64,000 bases of DNA from Steromphala cineraria (lineage: Eukaryota; Mollusca; Gastropoda; Trochida; Trochidae): the NCBI GenBank assembly GCA_916613615.1, contig OU744732.1:33999950-34063949 (forward strand). Direction: 5' to 3'. Of this stretch, positions 47,601 to 62,600 are shown piece by piece; positions within the stretch are counted from its first letter, which is position 1; each line of letters starts with the position of its first letter. The translations under genes and the position numbers were made by a program. Under the pieces are notes generated by a model, which was not told the origin of the DNA, ran no database searches, and saw only the letters and a list, made by a program, of their open reading frames with translations.

Positions 47601-50600
47601 GATTACACGGTGTTTACCCTAAAATGGTCGAATGTAGTTGATGCTTAAAAACTAACACATTTATCTTTTTAAGAGGAAATTGAGGGATGTAACGACTGTG
47701 GAAAGGATGTAACAATAGCAATACAATATTTTTTAATTCAAAAAGCAATTTAAAAATGAAATCCAATAAGGGTTTAAGCTACGGAACCGATTTCTCTGCC
47801 TCAGTTGGTGTTTACACTAAAATGGTCGTACGTAGTTTATGCTTAATACCCGACAGAGGTCAACTCGACCAAGCCTCCCAGTGGATGTCACCGACTTCTT
47901 TCATTTTACACAAAAAGAGTACATGTATAGGTCATTACAAAAACAAAATGTTGTTTGCAAATTCGCATTAGTTTTGCCGTAAGGGTTGTTTAATTTCGGC
48001 AAGTAACGTACTTCTATCAAATATACAATGTACAGCAAACTGTTTGAAAAACATTTATTTTCGCTGCTCATTGTTATTTTTTTGTAATTCTGTTGTTGAT
48101 ATAATTATAAAGTGTCGTACGTTTTCAGTTTGATAATTACTCTGAGTTACGCAACTTTCAAATTAGGTCAAATTTTAAGCAATTCAGGTGATGATCCATT
48201 TTCTGTAAGAAGTATTAAGAATAAGGAAGACAAGAGTAATTCTATGGATGAACAACTTCTTTATTGGATGGTGGCGACGTTTCGGTATAGATTCTTATAC
48301 CGGTATCAAGCATATGGGGAAAAATGAGGAATACAGCAATTTATACAGTTTGGTATGATAATGAGAAAACAATAACAGTAACAACAGTATTAAGGATGTG
48401 TGATTTCTTAAGCAATAATAATTTGTATCAAGAATGAGATATAAACATATTCTTAAGTCTCTATACAAAAAGGCAAATATTTAGCGTTCAGATCTTTTGC
48501 AACTGCAAATTAGGAAATATACCCGAACATACCCTGCTTCGCGAAAAACAAGATCCATTAAATGCTTCCTTCTACTACAGACTGTCCATAAATATTGTAC
48601 AACCAGATATTTGGTTAAAGAAAACCGTTCTCCAAGGCAACAATGTGGATTTTATGGCAAGTTCCAGATCATATATTGGTCACCCACTTACTCAAGATAT
48701 GTTATTGAGAGTTCATCCATATTTTGAAAATATCTCGGCTGTGTCCAGATATGAATGAATTTGTTAGTATTCCCATTGATGTTGAAAGGGTTAATAAATA
48801 GAAAAAATAATCTTACTAAATTTTAGAAAGCAACTCAGCGATTTTCACACAAATCAAACTCTAATGTTTTGCTTTTAAACGAACGTCGATGAAATAATAA
48901 ATCATATGAATCCAAAACAGCTCACATATTCACCCTCATATGATAAATTCTTGTTTTCATTAAAAATCATGTAACAGCATTAAATATTCAAGCCACGTTA
49001 TATCTTCAATTTACACGAATACTCTTTATATAATCTATTATACATTATTAACTAGAAACTGTCATTCTGACTACTTAAGATAATTTTCAAAAACTGATTG
49101 ACGTGTCAATGTCCGGTTTCCGATCACAACCTCAAATTCAAACCATCCGCTTGTCACTAATAAACGTCTATTGGCTCTAAAATGATAGTTTCCTGCAACA
49201 GTCAATACAACTAGTTCAAACGCTTTGTGTATTGAGACCACAATGGTGTATCTCTGATATCTCCTGATACACATCAGTGTTTGTATGTCAGTCACATCAA
49301 AATGTCAAACTGATGATTACTGCATCTCCTTTATGAACATTTAGGAACTTCCACAGAACTTTTAATTTTAACGTTTTGGTAACTGTCCAGGAGATGAAGG
49401 AAAAGACGATAAAATCTCATGTAAGGTTTTGGTACAGATCGACCTTATCACAGTATTCTCAAGACTTTGTCAGTGTTCTCTGATACAATACTGTTAAATT
49501 GACAGGGGGGGTTGTAAAAAGGTCATTGGTCAAGTGTCAAGTTTGTCAAGTCAAATCAAGTGATAGTGCAACCTGGTTCCCGGACCCTGTAGCGCAACAT
49601 ACCAAAACCCATGACGTCATCTTGGGGACCCCCAGATTTTGGTCGATTTGAAATGAAATGACCCAGATTCTTCTTAGTTATTTTGTATAAACTATATTCA
49701 ATTTGGAAACCTATTCAAAATAATGCGTCTTATAAACGTGCCACATGTATAGTGCCATTAAGTCCCAATTTCACAACACCCCTAAATGAAAGTATATATA
49801 GACAAGTCAACAAAAGTAAATTTGCTATGCGTTTTCATACATGCAAATGTGTTTCTACGGCAAGATTTGCTCACATGAGCAAACTTGCGAATGTGCAACG
49901 ATTTCCTAATATATATGCAAACATTCTCTGTATAAACAAGTATTAAGGAAGCACTGTGAAAAGGACCTAGTCTTGAAGAAACATCAGCTCTACGTTTATC
50001 GTGTAGCTTTATAATTTATATTTATACAAGGATATTTTTTTCAGAAATAAGATGTATAATCAACTATAATATAGATAATGTGTAATAATGTATGATATAT
50101 ATATATATGTACAATGAAAAGGCAATAAGAGACACAATTTTGCACTTAAACAAAGTCAATATGACACATATCTTTATTGATGTATTTTCTCGAAAAGTTG
50201 AATAAATTACTTTTATTGCGTCTGTAGTTAGAGAATGTCATAAATAACAGTACATGTTTATGAACATTTGAGATAAACAGGACCATACGACAAAAGCTCT
50301 TAGCGAAGTCTTTCTGTTATACGGTTCAGTGAATTGACGCATATATTGTTGATTTACGAATTGCGATCACAGAATAGTATCACCCGGAGTTGGATTGAAG
50401 TGACACACCTTTTCATATTAGTCATAGAAATGTGTTAAATGTATTTCTTTCTTTTTTAATGATTTGTGTAAAGATTATAAACGGGCGAATGACTTGACTT
50501 ATTCCTTTTAACTGCAAGGGGGGCATAGGGCTGCCGTAAATTGGCGAATACCTTGCATTCAGATTCAGTAAACAGATTATGACATGTACATGTATATACA

Positions 50601-53600
50601 TGTACGTGTGTGTAGGTGGTAGATTGCTTTTGATAGAGTAATGTTGATGGTGTTTACCGTTGCAATGAATAATAGCCATATTCATGTACAAAGCATTTAT
50701 AAGAGTTTTCAATAAGGGAACACAAAAATTACTTTACATAATATCTGGATGATGCTTTATTGCTTCGAGTAACTTTATTTATATTATTTTGAAAGGTTGA
50801 ATTTTACTTTTGAAGAGTTCAGGTACATAAGATTAAAAATCGAGATCAAAATGACAGAACAATGAGAAGGTTGGATTTTATTTTTAATGACTTCAGGTAA
50901 ATACATTTAATAGGCGAGATCGACATGACAGAACTATAAGAAGATTATAAGAGAAGAAATGTTACATCAATAATTTTACCTAACTTAAGCTATAATATTA
51001 TTTACATTTATGGTATGCATAAAGCGTGTAATTCAAAAATGTTTTCATTTAACCTTTTACATGTAATATTCATTGACCACATTATTACGAAATCAACTCT
51101 ACAATTTTTTTATTGACAACTATACTTTTAGATTAACATTAGCAATCCTTAACACATGACACAATCTTAATATACTTTATCACTTCATCACAGTAATCCT
51201 ACCTTCACAATAGTAAATAATTATTATGTATGATATAAAATAGTTACACTTTTAAATAAAATAAGATAATCTACAAACAAACATATTAAATATTAATATA
51301 TATAATCCTATATATTACAACATTATCATATAAACCACCAAAGAAGAAATAAAATATCAAATGCAAAACATAATTGATACACACTTACCATAAAGCAGAA
51401 AGACGTCCTTTCGAATCTTTAATGTATTTATCCATATGAATTATTTAAATAAACTGACATCAACATAAAATGAAAACAACAGAAAATTGCAAAATACAAA
51501 TTATAAAACCACATGTAACTTAGGTAACACTGAAATGAACAAGCCAATTACTCTGCACGTGCGCGGCACTTCACACCACACCACGACCCAAGCATGATAT
51601 CCGCACATTGTATCTCGGCTTAGACAGCTGACTTAGACAATTTCAATCACGGGATTCCACATACTCACCGGACCAACATCATGCAAATGAAGGTAACAAC
51701 CACACTTTTTATACATTTCCTTCTTCCTTTTTATGTCTCCCCCCGAAGGGTCGGGAGACATATTGGTTTTAGCTGAGTTCCCGTCGGCGTCGGCGTTCCC
51801 ATTTCGTTTCCGGAGCATATCTCTAAAACAATGTGACCTATCATCACCAAACTTGGTATACTGTATCTCCATATCATGTAGATGTGCCTTTTGGAAGTTA
51901 TAGATTTCTTAAAATGTAATTTTTTTTTATTTCCATGGCAACAATTTGAACTTAGTCTTTTTCAAGGTTAGTGTTCGTTTCCGGAGCAGATCTCTAAAAC
52001 TATGTGACCGATCATCACCAAACTTTGTATACTGTCTCTCAATATCATGTAGATGTGCCTTTTGGAGGTTATAGATTTTTTAAAATTTAAATTTTTTTTA
52101 TTTCCATGGCAACAATTTGAACTTTCAGTCTTTTTCAAGGGTTTCAGCATCAAATCATATAGAATTTTGAATCTTTTGTTTGCTACAATTGTGGAGTTGA
52201 TAGGTTATTTATTCAAGTTGAATTATACAGAGAACATTCATGGTGCTTTATGATAGTATTGTTTAGAGGTTTGGAGCATTTGAGGAAGGGGGAGACATCT
52301 GTTTTTACGGGTAAAAACACTTTCTAGTTACATTCTGTTTCTACTTTCACCTCCAAAACTGCAAAACTTTCTCCATACAATAATCTTTATCCACAACAAC
52401 AGATCCTTCATAACACTAACTTACTGACTAACAATCCAGATTCAACATCCACCATGACGCACGATACGATTAAAATATTATCGTCAAATTGTCAAGGCCT
52501 CAATAACAAACGTAAGCGTACAGACGTGTTTCGAAATCTTAAAAACAAGAAAGCACATATTTATTGTATCCAAGACACTCATTTTACAAAGGAGTTAGAA
52601 AATAAAATCAAAATTGACTGGGGATCAAAATACTGTTATTTTAGTTCTTATAAAAGCAATGCCAGAGGGACAGCTATACTGTTTAATAATAATAATTTTG
52701 ATTTTGTCATTGAAGATTCCAAATGTGTCGAAAAGGGAAACTACGTAGCATTGAAAATAAGCATTATGAATAAGACATTAACTTTGATAACAATATACGG
52801 GCCAAACACTGATGATCCAGACTTTTACCTCAAAATTATATCAATCATTAATGAATTGCAGTCAGATAGCTTTTCAATATGCGGAGATTGGAACTTTGTA
52901 CAAGATCCCAAACTAGATTATTTTAATCATAAAAATATTAATAATGCGAAAGCGAGAGAAACCTGGCTAGAATTTATAGAAGAAAATGATTTAGTAGACC
53001 TTGAAGAGAACAAAATTTAGAGAGCCAAAGATATACTTTGAGGCCAAAAAAGCCTATGAAACAAGCAAGACTTGATTACTTTATCATATCAAAAAACCTC
53101 GAAAGTTCAGTTCAGGATACTGCTATTGGGGCAGCATATAGATCTGATCACTCAAAAATTTGGATTCAATTGAAAATAAGTAATATAGAAAGAGGTAGAA
53201 GCTACTGGAAATTCAATAATTCTTTACTTCATGATAAGACATATGTAGATGAAATAAAACAAATAATAAATAAAACAAGAGAACAATATAAATCATACAT
53301 AGATGAAACAGGAAAATATGTTTTCAAAATAAATGATCAATTATACTTTGAAACTCTTATTAATGATTCGAGGGCATACCATAAAATATTCATCATATAA
53401 GAAAAAGGAAAAGCGTAAAGTAAAAGAGACGCTTGAAAAAGATATAGATAACCTGGACAAAGAAATAGATCCATTGACGGATATAAGTCTTAAAAACAAT
53501 ACTACAAAACAAATTAAAGGAATCAAATAAAGAATTAGAGACTATTAATAAAAGCGAAATAGACGGTATAGAAGTCTACATTAAATGCTGTGACTATAGA

Positions 53601-56600
53601 TGATGGTGAAATAGAAAGAGTAACAGAATACAAATATTTTGGTACTGTCTTGGATTCAAAACTTTCTTGGAACGAAAATACTGACAAAATTTATAAGAAA
53701 GGACAGCAACGCTTGCATTTTGTGTGGAGATTGAGACATTTTAAAATAGATCAAACTATATTGAGGTTATTTTACAGAACATTTATTCAAAGTATCTTGA
53801 CCTTTAATTTCTTGAGCTGGTACGGAAATTTGTCTGTTCAGAATAAAAACAAACTTTCAAAAATTGTTAAAACAGCTTAAAAAATTATTGGACTTCCAAT
53901 TGAAAGTATCGGCGATTTTTATGAGCAGCAAATTTCCAAGAAAACAAATAAAATTTTAAGTGACCAATCACATATTCTTTTTTCGGAATATTCTTGGCTA
54001 CCTTCAGGACGCAGACTGCGCATGCCGACTGGGAGAACAAACAGGTTTCGCTACTCTTTTATTCCAAACAGTGTTCGTTACTACAATGAGCAGTTTATTG
54101 ATTAATGTTATATATATGTTTTAGTCAAGTGAATGTGAGTGTGACTTAATCGGATGTGTTCATGTTTATTTAGACAAATCTTATGCATAATAATATTATC
54201 ATGTACATTTAGTTTGCTTTGTTTGTAACTGAAGAACTCTATATATGATGTAAAACAAATTTCCCTTGGGACAATAAAGACATTATCTTATTATCTTATC
54301 TTATACTGTTACGATCTAAAGCTAAATGGAAAGAAGGTGAGAAACCAACCAAGTTTTTTCTATCATTAGAAAATAGACATTTTTTTAATAAGGCCATATA
54401 TAAACTAGAAAATAATCAAAGTGAAATAGTAACCAAAAAGGAAGATTTGATTCATGAAACTAGATCGTTTTATCATAACCTATACCAAGCAAATCCACGC
54501 GAAAACGTTTACCTTTCAGAATTATTTAAAGACACTGAAGTCCCAAATCTGTCTAAAGAGCAAAAGGATAATTTAGAAGGTCCATTGAAATATGAAGAAG
54601 TATTATGTAGCCTTAAAAAAATGAAAAATGAAAAAAGCCCAGGGTCTTCCGGATTTACTGTCGAGTTGGTCAAATATCCATGAATACCTGATAAGGTCTT
54701 TAAATGTAGCTTATAAATTATCATTGACCCAAAAACAAGGTGTTATAACTTGTTTTTCCAAAAAAGGTAAACCAAAACACTTGCTCCAGAATTGGAGACC
54801 TATTTAGATGCTCAACGTTACATATAAAATTGGATCATCAACTATAGCAAATAGGATAAAAGCTGTCCTACCTTCTATAATAAACGAAGACCAAAAAGAA
54901 TTTATGTTCAACAGATATATTGGAGAATGTACTCGCTTAATATATGGGTGGAATTCAAAATTGGTAGGTTTTTCTGTCCGGTCCAATTTAAAAAAAAAAT
55001 AGTGTGTCTTTTAGGGATTTTTTGTTCTAGAAAATATATTTAGCCATTGACAAGTACATTTTCGTGATCAACCATTAATTTTTCCATTTAAATTTTTTAA
55101 TTTGATAACATTTTAGGGTCAAATTTGGCATATTTACTCTGTCCTGAGGTGACGGTCCTCATACAACTTATACAAAATATCATACAAATAAACATAATCA
55201 AACAAAATAATATATTTTATTCTTATAACCATTGATCATGCATGTACAAACTGCATTAAATTTTGTATTGATTTCAAAAATAAAAATTCTACAAATTGAA
55301 ACATGCCTGTCCTGAAATTTTGTGTCCTGACCGTTACCATGTAGATATTTCCTTCAATAATTTCCCCCTGGAACTGGATTGGAATTCTATTTGCTGTGTC
55401 TGATTGACAAATGCTCTTTGCGTATGACAGTTAGTGAAATAAAAGGATTCGGTACATTTTGCAAAAATATGATACCAACAAGCATGTATAAATATGATGT
55501 GTCACCCTTAAATGTCCAGACCGTTACCGTTGGATTTTGTGCATTTGTATTCTCCCTTTGTCTCAATAATAATGAGCTTTGTTGCTCAGAACTGGAAGAT
55601 GGGGAAGGCATGTCCTTTGACATCTTTAAGGGATCATTCATTGTGTTATTTTAAATTATTTACAAATTGTCCTGGCCATTACCGGTCCTGACCGTTACCT
55701 TTTTACAAAGTAACGGTCAGGACAGTTCTGGTAACGGTCAGGACAAACACATTTTTATTTGGAGAAACTTACAAAGTTATTCATAAATATTTTAAGAAAT
55801 ATTAATAATGAAATTATTTTAAGATCATAAATTGTTTAGGCTTGGGAGTTTACTGTTCAGAGTAGTTTTAATGAAGTGGTTTTAAAATAAAAGTTTTGAA
55901 GAAACGGTCAGGACAAATAAATAGTAACGGTATGGACATATGTCAAATAAATTTTCTTTTTGAAGAATATTTTCTGAGGTTAGTTAGTGAATTTTTAGTT
56001 ATCTATTGAATATTAATAGCAGAAACCACTACATATATTTCTGATAGATGTTTTTATTTTTATGAGATAATTGACAAAGAAAACTATGGTAACGGTTTGG
56101 ACAAAATGTGCAAACTGTATGGAACCATATCAGAAATAAATGCAGTTGCCTGTGTAGCTTAATCATTTGTCACAGTGTGCAGTTTGATAGTTGTTGCAGT
56201 ATCTTTCAGAATTCTATTCTTTACAAGGTATACAATGGAAAAAAAATCTTGGTATTTACACAGATGTCCTGACCGTTACCAAAAATGTCCTGACCGTTAC
56301 CCCTCATTTACTTGATTGCCAAAAACACTTTTCTTTCAATAATAATTAGGTGTCAAAATCAAGACAATGTGTATTTGTATTCTTTACAAGCTTTAATCTG
56401 TTAATATTAAAAAGTACAAATTTATTTATAAGTGTTGTTGTTGATTTCATAACAAATGTCCATACCGTTACCATGGCAGTGAACAAAATATGCAATACAA
56501 TCTAAAATTTACCATGTCTAATTCACATTTCACTTTTTGTTCAAAATAGAGTTAACAATAAAGTTAAAGAATATTTATTTGTATCTTTCATGTTATGTCT

Positions 56601-59600
56601 CTATAGTGAATTGAATTGAAGAAGACTTATGTCCAGTCCGTTACCATACATGTCCCGACCGTTACCAGTTCTGTCCCAGCCGTTACTGGAGCTAATTGAC
56701 TTCTCTAATTAATTCATGATAATACACGAAGCTCTCTTCTTTACGTAGATGTCATCTAAACGTGTTCTCGGATTAGCAGCAGATGCTTATTTGAGATAAT
56801 TTCACCTATTGAAAACTATAAACACAAAAGTTTCTGAGAAAAATGCGATTAAATTGTGTTAAACAATGAAAAGATACAAAAAAAGGACTTTAAAGATTAA
56901 TTACAACAGTTTTTACCTTCAAGTGTCATTTATACAATGTAAAAGATGTAAATGCCATCGTTGAAAGATTTTTCTTAATTTTAGTTAAAATTCTTTTTTC
57001 TGATTAAGAAACGGTAATGGTCAGGACATTTTCCTCCCGTTTAATTATGTTTCCACTAAAATTTTAATTGGTACACTTGAGCCTGACTGTTTGTATTTTC
57101 TCATAATCAAGTGTTTGCCAATTTATTTGAATAAAAAAATAATCCTTTTTGAGGAGTTTATTTTGACCATTATGAGAAATTGAAAATCCTACCAATTTTG
57201 AATTCCACCCATATGATATCATTGACTATACTGATTCTGTGCAAATTCCAGGTATTCTACTTCTTATTGACTTCGAGAAAGCATTCGATTCTGTTGACTG
57301 GAACTTCATTCAAAAGGTTCTGGAATTTTTCAATTTTATGTCATCTATTATGAGATGGATAAACACGTTTTTTAATAACATTCAATCATGTGTTGTAGTA
57401 AACGGTTTCCTCTCAAATTATTTTACATATCCAGAGGATGTAGACAAGGAGATCCTATATCTCCATATATATTTCTATTATGTGCTGAAGTCCTGGCAAT
57501 AATGATAAGAAATAATCCAAAGATTAAAGGTATAACCATTGGAGATACTGAATATCTTATTTCTCAATACGCTGATGATACCTCACTTATCTTCGATGGT
57601 ACTGAAAAATGCCCAAAGGCGACTTTAGAAACACCGAAACACTATGCTTCATTTTCAGGATTAAAAATAAATGTAAACAAAACCAAAGGTATTATGCATA
57701 GGCGCTGCGGAAATCTCAAAAAGAAAACTTTGTCTAAACTGGAATTTAGACTGGAAGAATGACTCCTTTACACTACTCGGAATCATATTTACCCACAATG
57801 TAGCAGAAATGGTAGAACGCAACTATAAAGATAAACTTAAAACCTTTAAATATATCTATGAACCAGTGGATGGCTAGAGAAATAACTCCACTAGGTCGCA
57901 ATACCATTCTTAAAAGCTTACTTTTACCACAAATCAACTATTTATTTGCAACTTTACCAAACCCAAGCGATCAAATGATAAGAGAAATTGAACAACTCTG
58001 CTGCAAGTTTATATGGAAAAACAAACCCAACAAAGTTAATCGTGACACTATCACTAACAACTATGAACAAGGCGGAATAAGGCTTCCAGATATAAGAAGT
58101 CTCATTCTATCACACAAAAATTCATAGATGAAAAGATTTAACAACTCTGCTTCAAAAATAAAGACACTGCTACAAACAAGCATTAAAGGTAATATATACA
58201 GCCTTATATATTATACAAACATGTGAAACACACATAACCGAATCTTTAATAACAACCCGAACAAATCACTTTTGGAGAGACACATTAACATCGTGGGGCA
58301 AATTTATTAACAAAAAAGGTCAAAACGCTAAAAACGCCGACGATGTCTTATCACAACCCATTTGGCAAAATGAAAATGTCAAGATAGGTGGAAGACCTAT
58401 CAATTATAAACATTACTCCTGTAAAGGGATCACTTACATAAACGGTCATATTTTGTAAAAAGAAGGGTTAAATTGGCAGTGGTATTTTCTTTTCAATATG
58501 AACGTTTATTGACTTGCCGTAATATTTTATAGCTTCTATTATCCCTTGGTAATCAAGGAAATTTGTCTTGCAACCAAAAGTATTTCTTAATTGTTCCATG
58601 GATAGGAAATTACCATGGCTATCAATAATGTCGGCGATCCAAAAGGCTTTAGAGATATATATGACATACTCATAAACAGAAAAAGCACAAAAACTCTCAA
58701 ATACCGAGATAAATGACAAAAAGATCTAAATGAATTTATAAACGAAAATACATGGGAAACCATAGAAAGATTAACATTTAAATCCTACAATAGTGCTAAA
58801 CATTCATGGCTCCAATATAGTATATTGCATAAATTTTTTCCAACAAATGAGCTAACAAAAATGAGATACAAAGAATCAAACAAATGCACATTTTGCAAAA
58901 CAGAGAATGGGTCAATTCTACATATATTTTATGATTGTAAGTTTACCAAAACTATAATATGGAAAAAATTGAAAGAATGGATACTTGAAAAAACAGGAAC
59001 CTATATCATATTTTCTAAAAAGAATATCATCTTAGGATATACTGAAAAGCGAAACTATGTTCTGAATTTGCTGACAACCATTGTGAAATACAATATATTT
59101 AAAATGAAACAACAGGAGAAATCCCAAACGTTAAACATGTACAAGAGGAAATTAAAACTGCATATTTTGTTGACCGAGTTAACGCCTCCACAAATATGAC
59201 AGCTTTATGAATTTCTGGTCAATTTGTCATTATCAAGTCTGAATTATTAGATCAGTTTTTAATATCTACTATTTACCACCCAATGTCAGATTGAACTTTG
59301 AATATAAAATTGTCTATTCATCAAATCTTGTGTACGTTGTTAATATAAATTGTTACTTTTATATACGTGTTACAAGTTTGTTATGTATGGAATTGTTGTT
59401 CTTACGTGTCCTTTTTCTGTATGGAGGTTTGAAAAATTAAAAATTAATTTTTTTTTTTTTTAATTGAAGGATAAACATGTTCTTAGTCGTCATTGTAATT
59501 GCAATAGAATATAAATGATGTTAAATCATCATTTAAGTATTAATAAGACACTCTTTAGCAAAATAAAGCCAAATTAATGATAATAATAAGAAGAAGAATG

Positions 59601-62600
59601 ATAATATAATTAAAAAATTATGTTCTGATTCTATTTGTATACATAATGTAAATGTGAACTGCAAATACTGTGGAGAGGGATTGATAAGTTGGACAACTTG
59701 TCCCAATCCTTTACTTATGTGAATGAAAATTGTTTAAAATCTATCCAAATTGAACAAAATAAAAAAATAAAAAATGAATAAAGAAATATATATGTAACTT
59801 TCAGGTTCGAAAAAGTTGGACAGCTGTTTCACGCACCTTGGATTTGCACTCCGTGACCTTTCTGACCATCAACTTTTTGATGTTGCTAAACAGTATCTTC
59901 TTCCGAAGCCAAAGTAGGTTTTATCCTTTGTTCTCTTTGACGGAAGCAATTCAGTTCAGTTAAGTGACGTAATTTGTTACAGATATCTATCGGCGTTATT
60001 TCGCAGTAGACATATTTCAGAGAGGTGTTTCGTTTTTTGTTTGTGTTTTATTGTTGTTGTTGTTATGTTTATTTGGGTTTTTGTTTTTGTTTGTTTAATT
60101 TGGTTGTATTGTAGGGGGGTTGGTGGGGGCCGGGGGCCTTGTTCTACTGATTGGTCTATTTACAAATATATATCAGCTTAGCCTGCTTCTGATATTCCTG
60201 TGAAGTTATTTGTTGAAATTCAAACGATGTAAAGTAAAAGGTTAAAGATTTTTTTAAATCAGTCTCCTAACTTTTAGGATTCTAAAGAAATTTTGACCTG
60301 CTGATTCCATTGGCATATATTAACAATGAAATGTGATAAAGATGCTGCTATCCAAATCTTCATTCTTTTTTCAGACTAAAGTGCTATTCCTACCTTTCAG
60401 ACTAACTCGCACATTCCAAGACAGAAACCACATGTTGGACGCTATAGGATCCATGACGACTGAAGTATCCCAACGAATCCTTTTGGATCTTGTACTCAAC
60501 ATCTCGAGACCGGATCCTTTCCTTGTGAAGCGTACTTTGGTCCATCTAGTTAATCTGGACGGTCCACCCATAGATGTAAGTAACTTACCTTAAAGTTACA
60601 CCTCGTAGTTTGTTGAATCATTATGTCAAACTTTATTCATAGTGTCGTTTACGAAAATTACCAACTATTGCTAAATGAATGTGGTTTTTTTCATAAAAAA
60701 TCCCACTCAATGCCAAACTTTCTTGTGCAAGAGGCCTCTCATTTCCCTGGAATGGAGGTCGTGTTCGTTGTATAACAGGGGTGGATGAATTAAATTTATA
60801 TAAAAAAACTATTGCTAAATGTATTACAGGAAGCTTTTCGGTGCTATGTAGTAAACAGTAACAGTAAGAAATTGATATTATTTGATAGGAAAGGCATAAG
60901 CATTGGTGTGATTTGGACTTGGCAATTTGATTTCTGAACATAAGAAACACTTGAACATCCAACTACTGAAATTTTCTTAAATATTTCTTAATAATAATAT
61001 AGTGTATTTCTTTAAAGGTTTCAAACGAATTTGTATCCGCTTCGTATTTGAGAAACCAAGGAATCTTTTCTAAGGGTCATTATTCTGAAACACTCAGGAA
61101 CTTCAAATATATTCAATTCTATTCAATTCTTTTATTTCGGTTTGTAGGCCATAGGCCCATGTACAATATTTAGATAACATTTCAGTATTTTAAGAGTAGA
61201 CAATTAAAGATATACAATGTTCTTTTATTACATGGCTAATGAGCTAACATTTTTCTACGAGAAAGCGCTTCTCTTATATAATTAGACAAATTTACAAGAG
61301 TATGTTTACATTTACTAGTAATTATATTGTTAAATTGAGGAACTGAATTTAACTGACCATTTACATGAATATATCTGTCTTTTATTAAATCATAGGCATT
61401 ACATTCAAACAAGAAATGAATTATAGTTTCATTCACACCACTTCCACACATTCTACAACACATATCTACATTCACCCTTCTTATATTAGCACGTAAAGGG
61501 AGAGAATTTAATCTTAAAAGACAAATATACATATATACCAAGGAATCTTTTCTATGGGTCATTATTCCTGAAACACTCAGGAACTTCAAATATATTTGGG
61601 TATGGTGACCGCATTGCATATTAGTCCAGTAATTCTAGCAAAATATTCAGTCAATTGCAACAGAAATGATTTCAACTGATTTACACTAGACTATCCCTTT
61701 ATGACATATAGAAAATCTAGGAAAATCATTTCTGTTGCAATTTGTGGTGGGTACTCTGCTAAAATTACTGGACTATATTGGCGTGCCATGGAATATCACG
61801 TTAGAATTTACGCTCTTTAACTATTAATTTACTATTTAACTGCTCTCAGCTCATAACAACAGTAAGGAGGTCAAATATATAAATATGTGCCATTTTGAAT
61901 ATTTTACGTCCGCTTCAAGGGAAAACTGTGTACAGTCCGTTTGAGACAATATCTCCCCTATGAATTATGCTCTAACTCTAAAACAGATAGTTGTAAGTGA
62001 CTGAATGCAACGCTTAAGTTTCTAGGGTAAGCACACCACCTCTGCATATTTTTGCTGTAATTTCTGGTCTCAGAATTAAAAAGTTGTTTAACAAACTATC
62101 ATTGTTTTCATGAGACATTTCACAACTTGTTACAAGGGTGTAGTCGCACCTGAGATAAAAGCCAGGTGAGGGTATGTGCAGTGTTGATTTCAATGGTTAG
62201 GGATTGTATCAAAACTCGTCAGTCTTATATTCTGCCTTGAACATGGAGTCACAGCTTTAAAAGTCACAAATCCATGGCTATGACGACAATCGGTTGAGAA
62301 AATAGAAAATATTGTTCAGCATCTGTAGTGGCATCAAAGTCAGTCCTGATACGAATTCACTCTGATGACTCTGAAGCTGTGACTCCATTTTTCAAGGCAG
62401 AATATAAGACTTTTCAAGATGGTTTATGGGTCTGGATCTATAAAAAAACACTAACTATATCTTATTAAAGAAACACAAACTCATTTTTAATGACAACGTA
62501 TTTTTCATAAGGTATACAATGTGAGATGTTTATTAAGTTGTGATTGATTTTGTTTTCCAGGACATAATAACGAAGCTAATGGCCCTCTGTTTTGACCCGA

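Larger units (their letters stand above)
52330..59445 (+). mobile_element. L1/Tx1-like LINE, broken, with two nested insertions
   Basis: The segments are 52330-53570, 54306-54945 and 57215-59445. They keep the order endonuclease, linker, reverse transcriptase (WRPI, NEDQKEF, LIDFEKAFDSVDW, QYADDTSLI), thumb and zinc-binding C-terminus. Many frameshifts and stops. A second LINE fragment sits at 53571-54301 and a TIR element at 54946-57210. A piece of about 190 bp near 58455-58645 is inverted. All within intron 10. Confidence 0.85.

Noticed and set aside
55379..55654. 91-codon frame as a transposase of element C
   Set aside because: No recognisable motif, too short, and the motif copies run through it.
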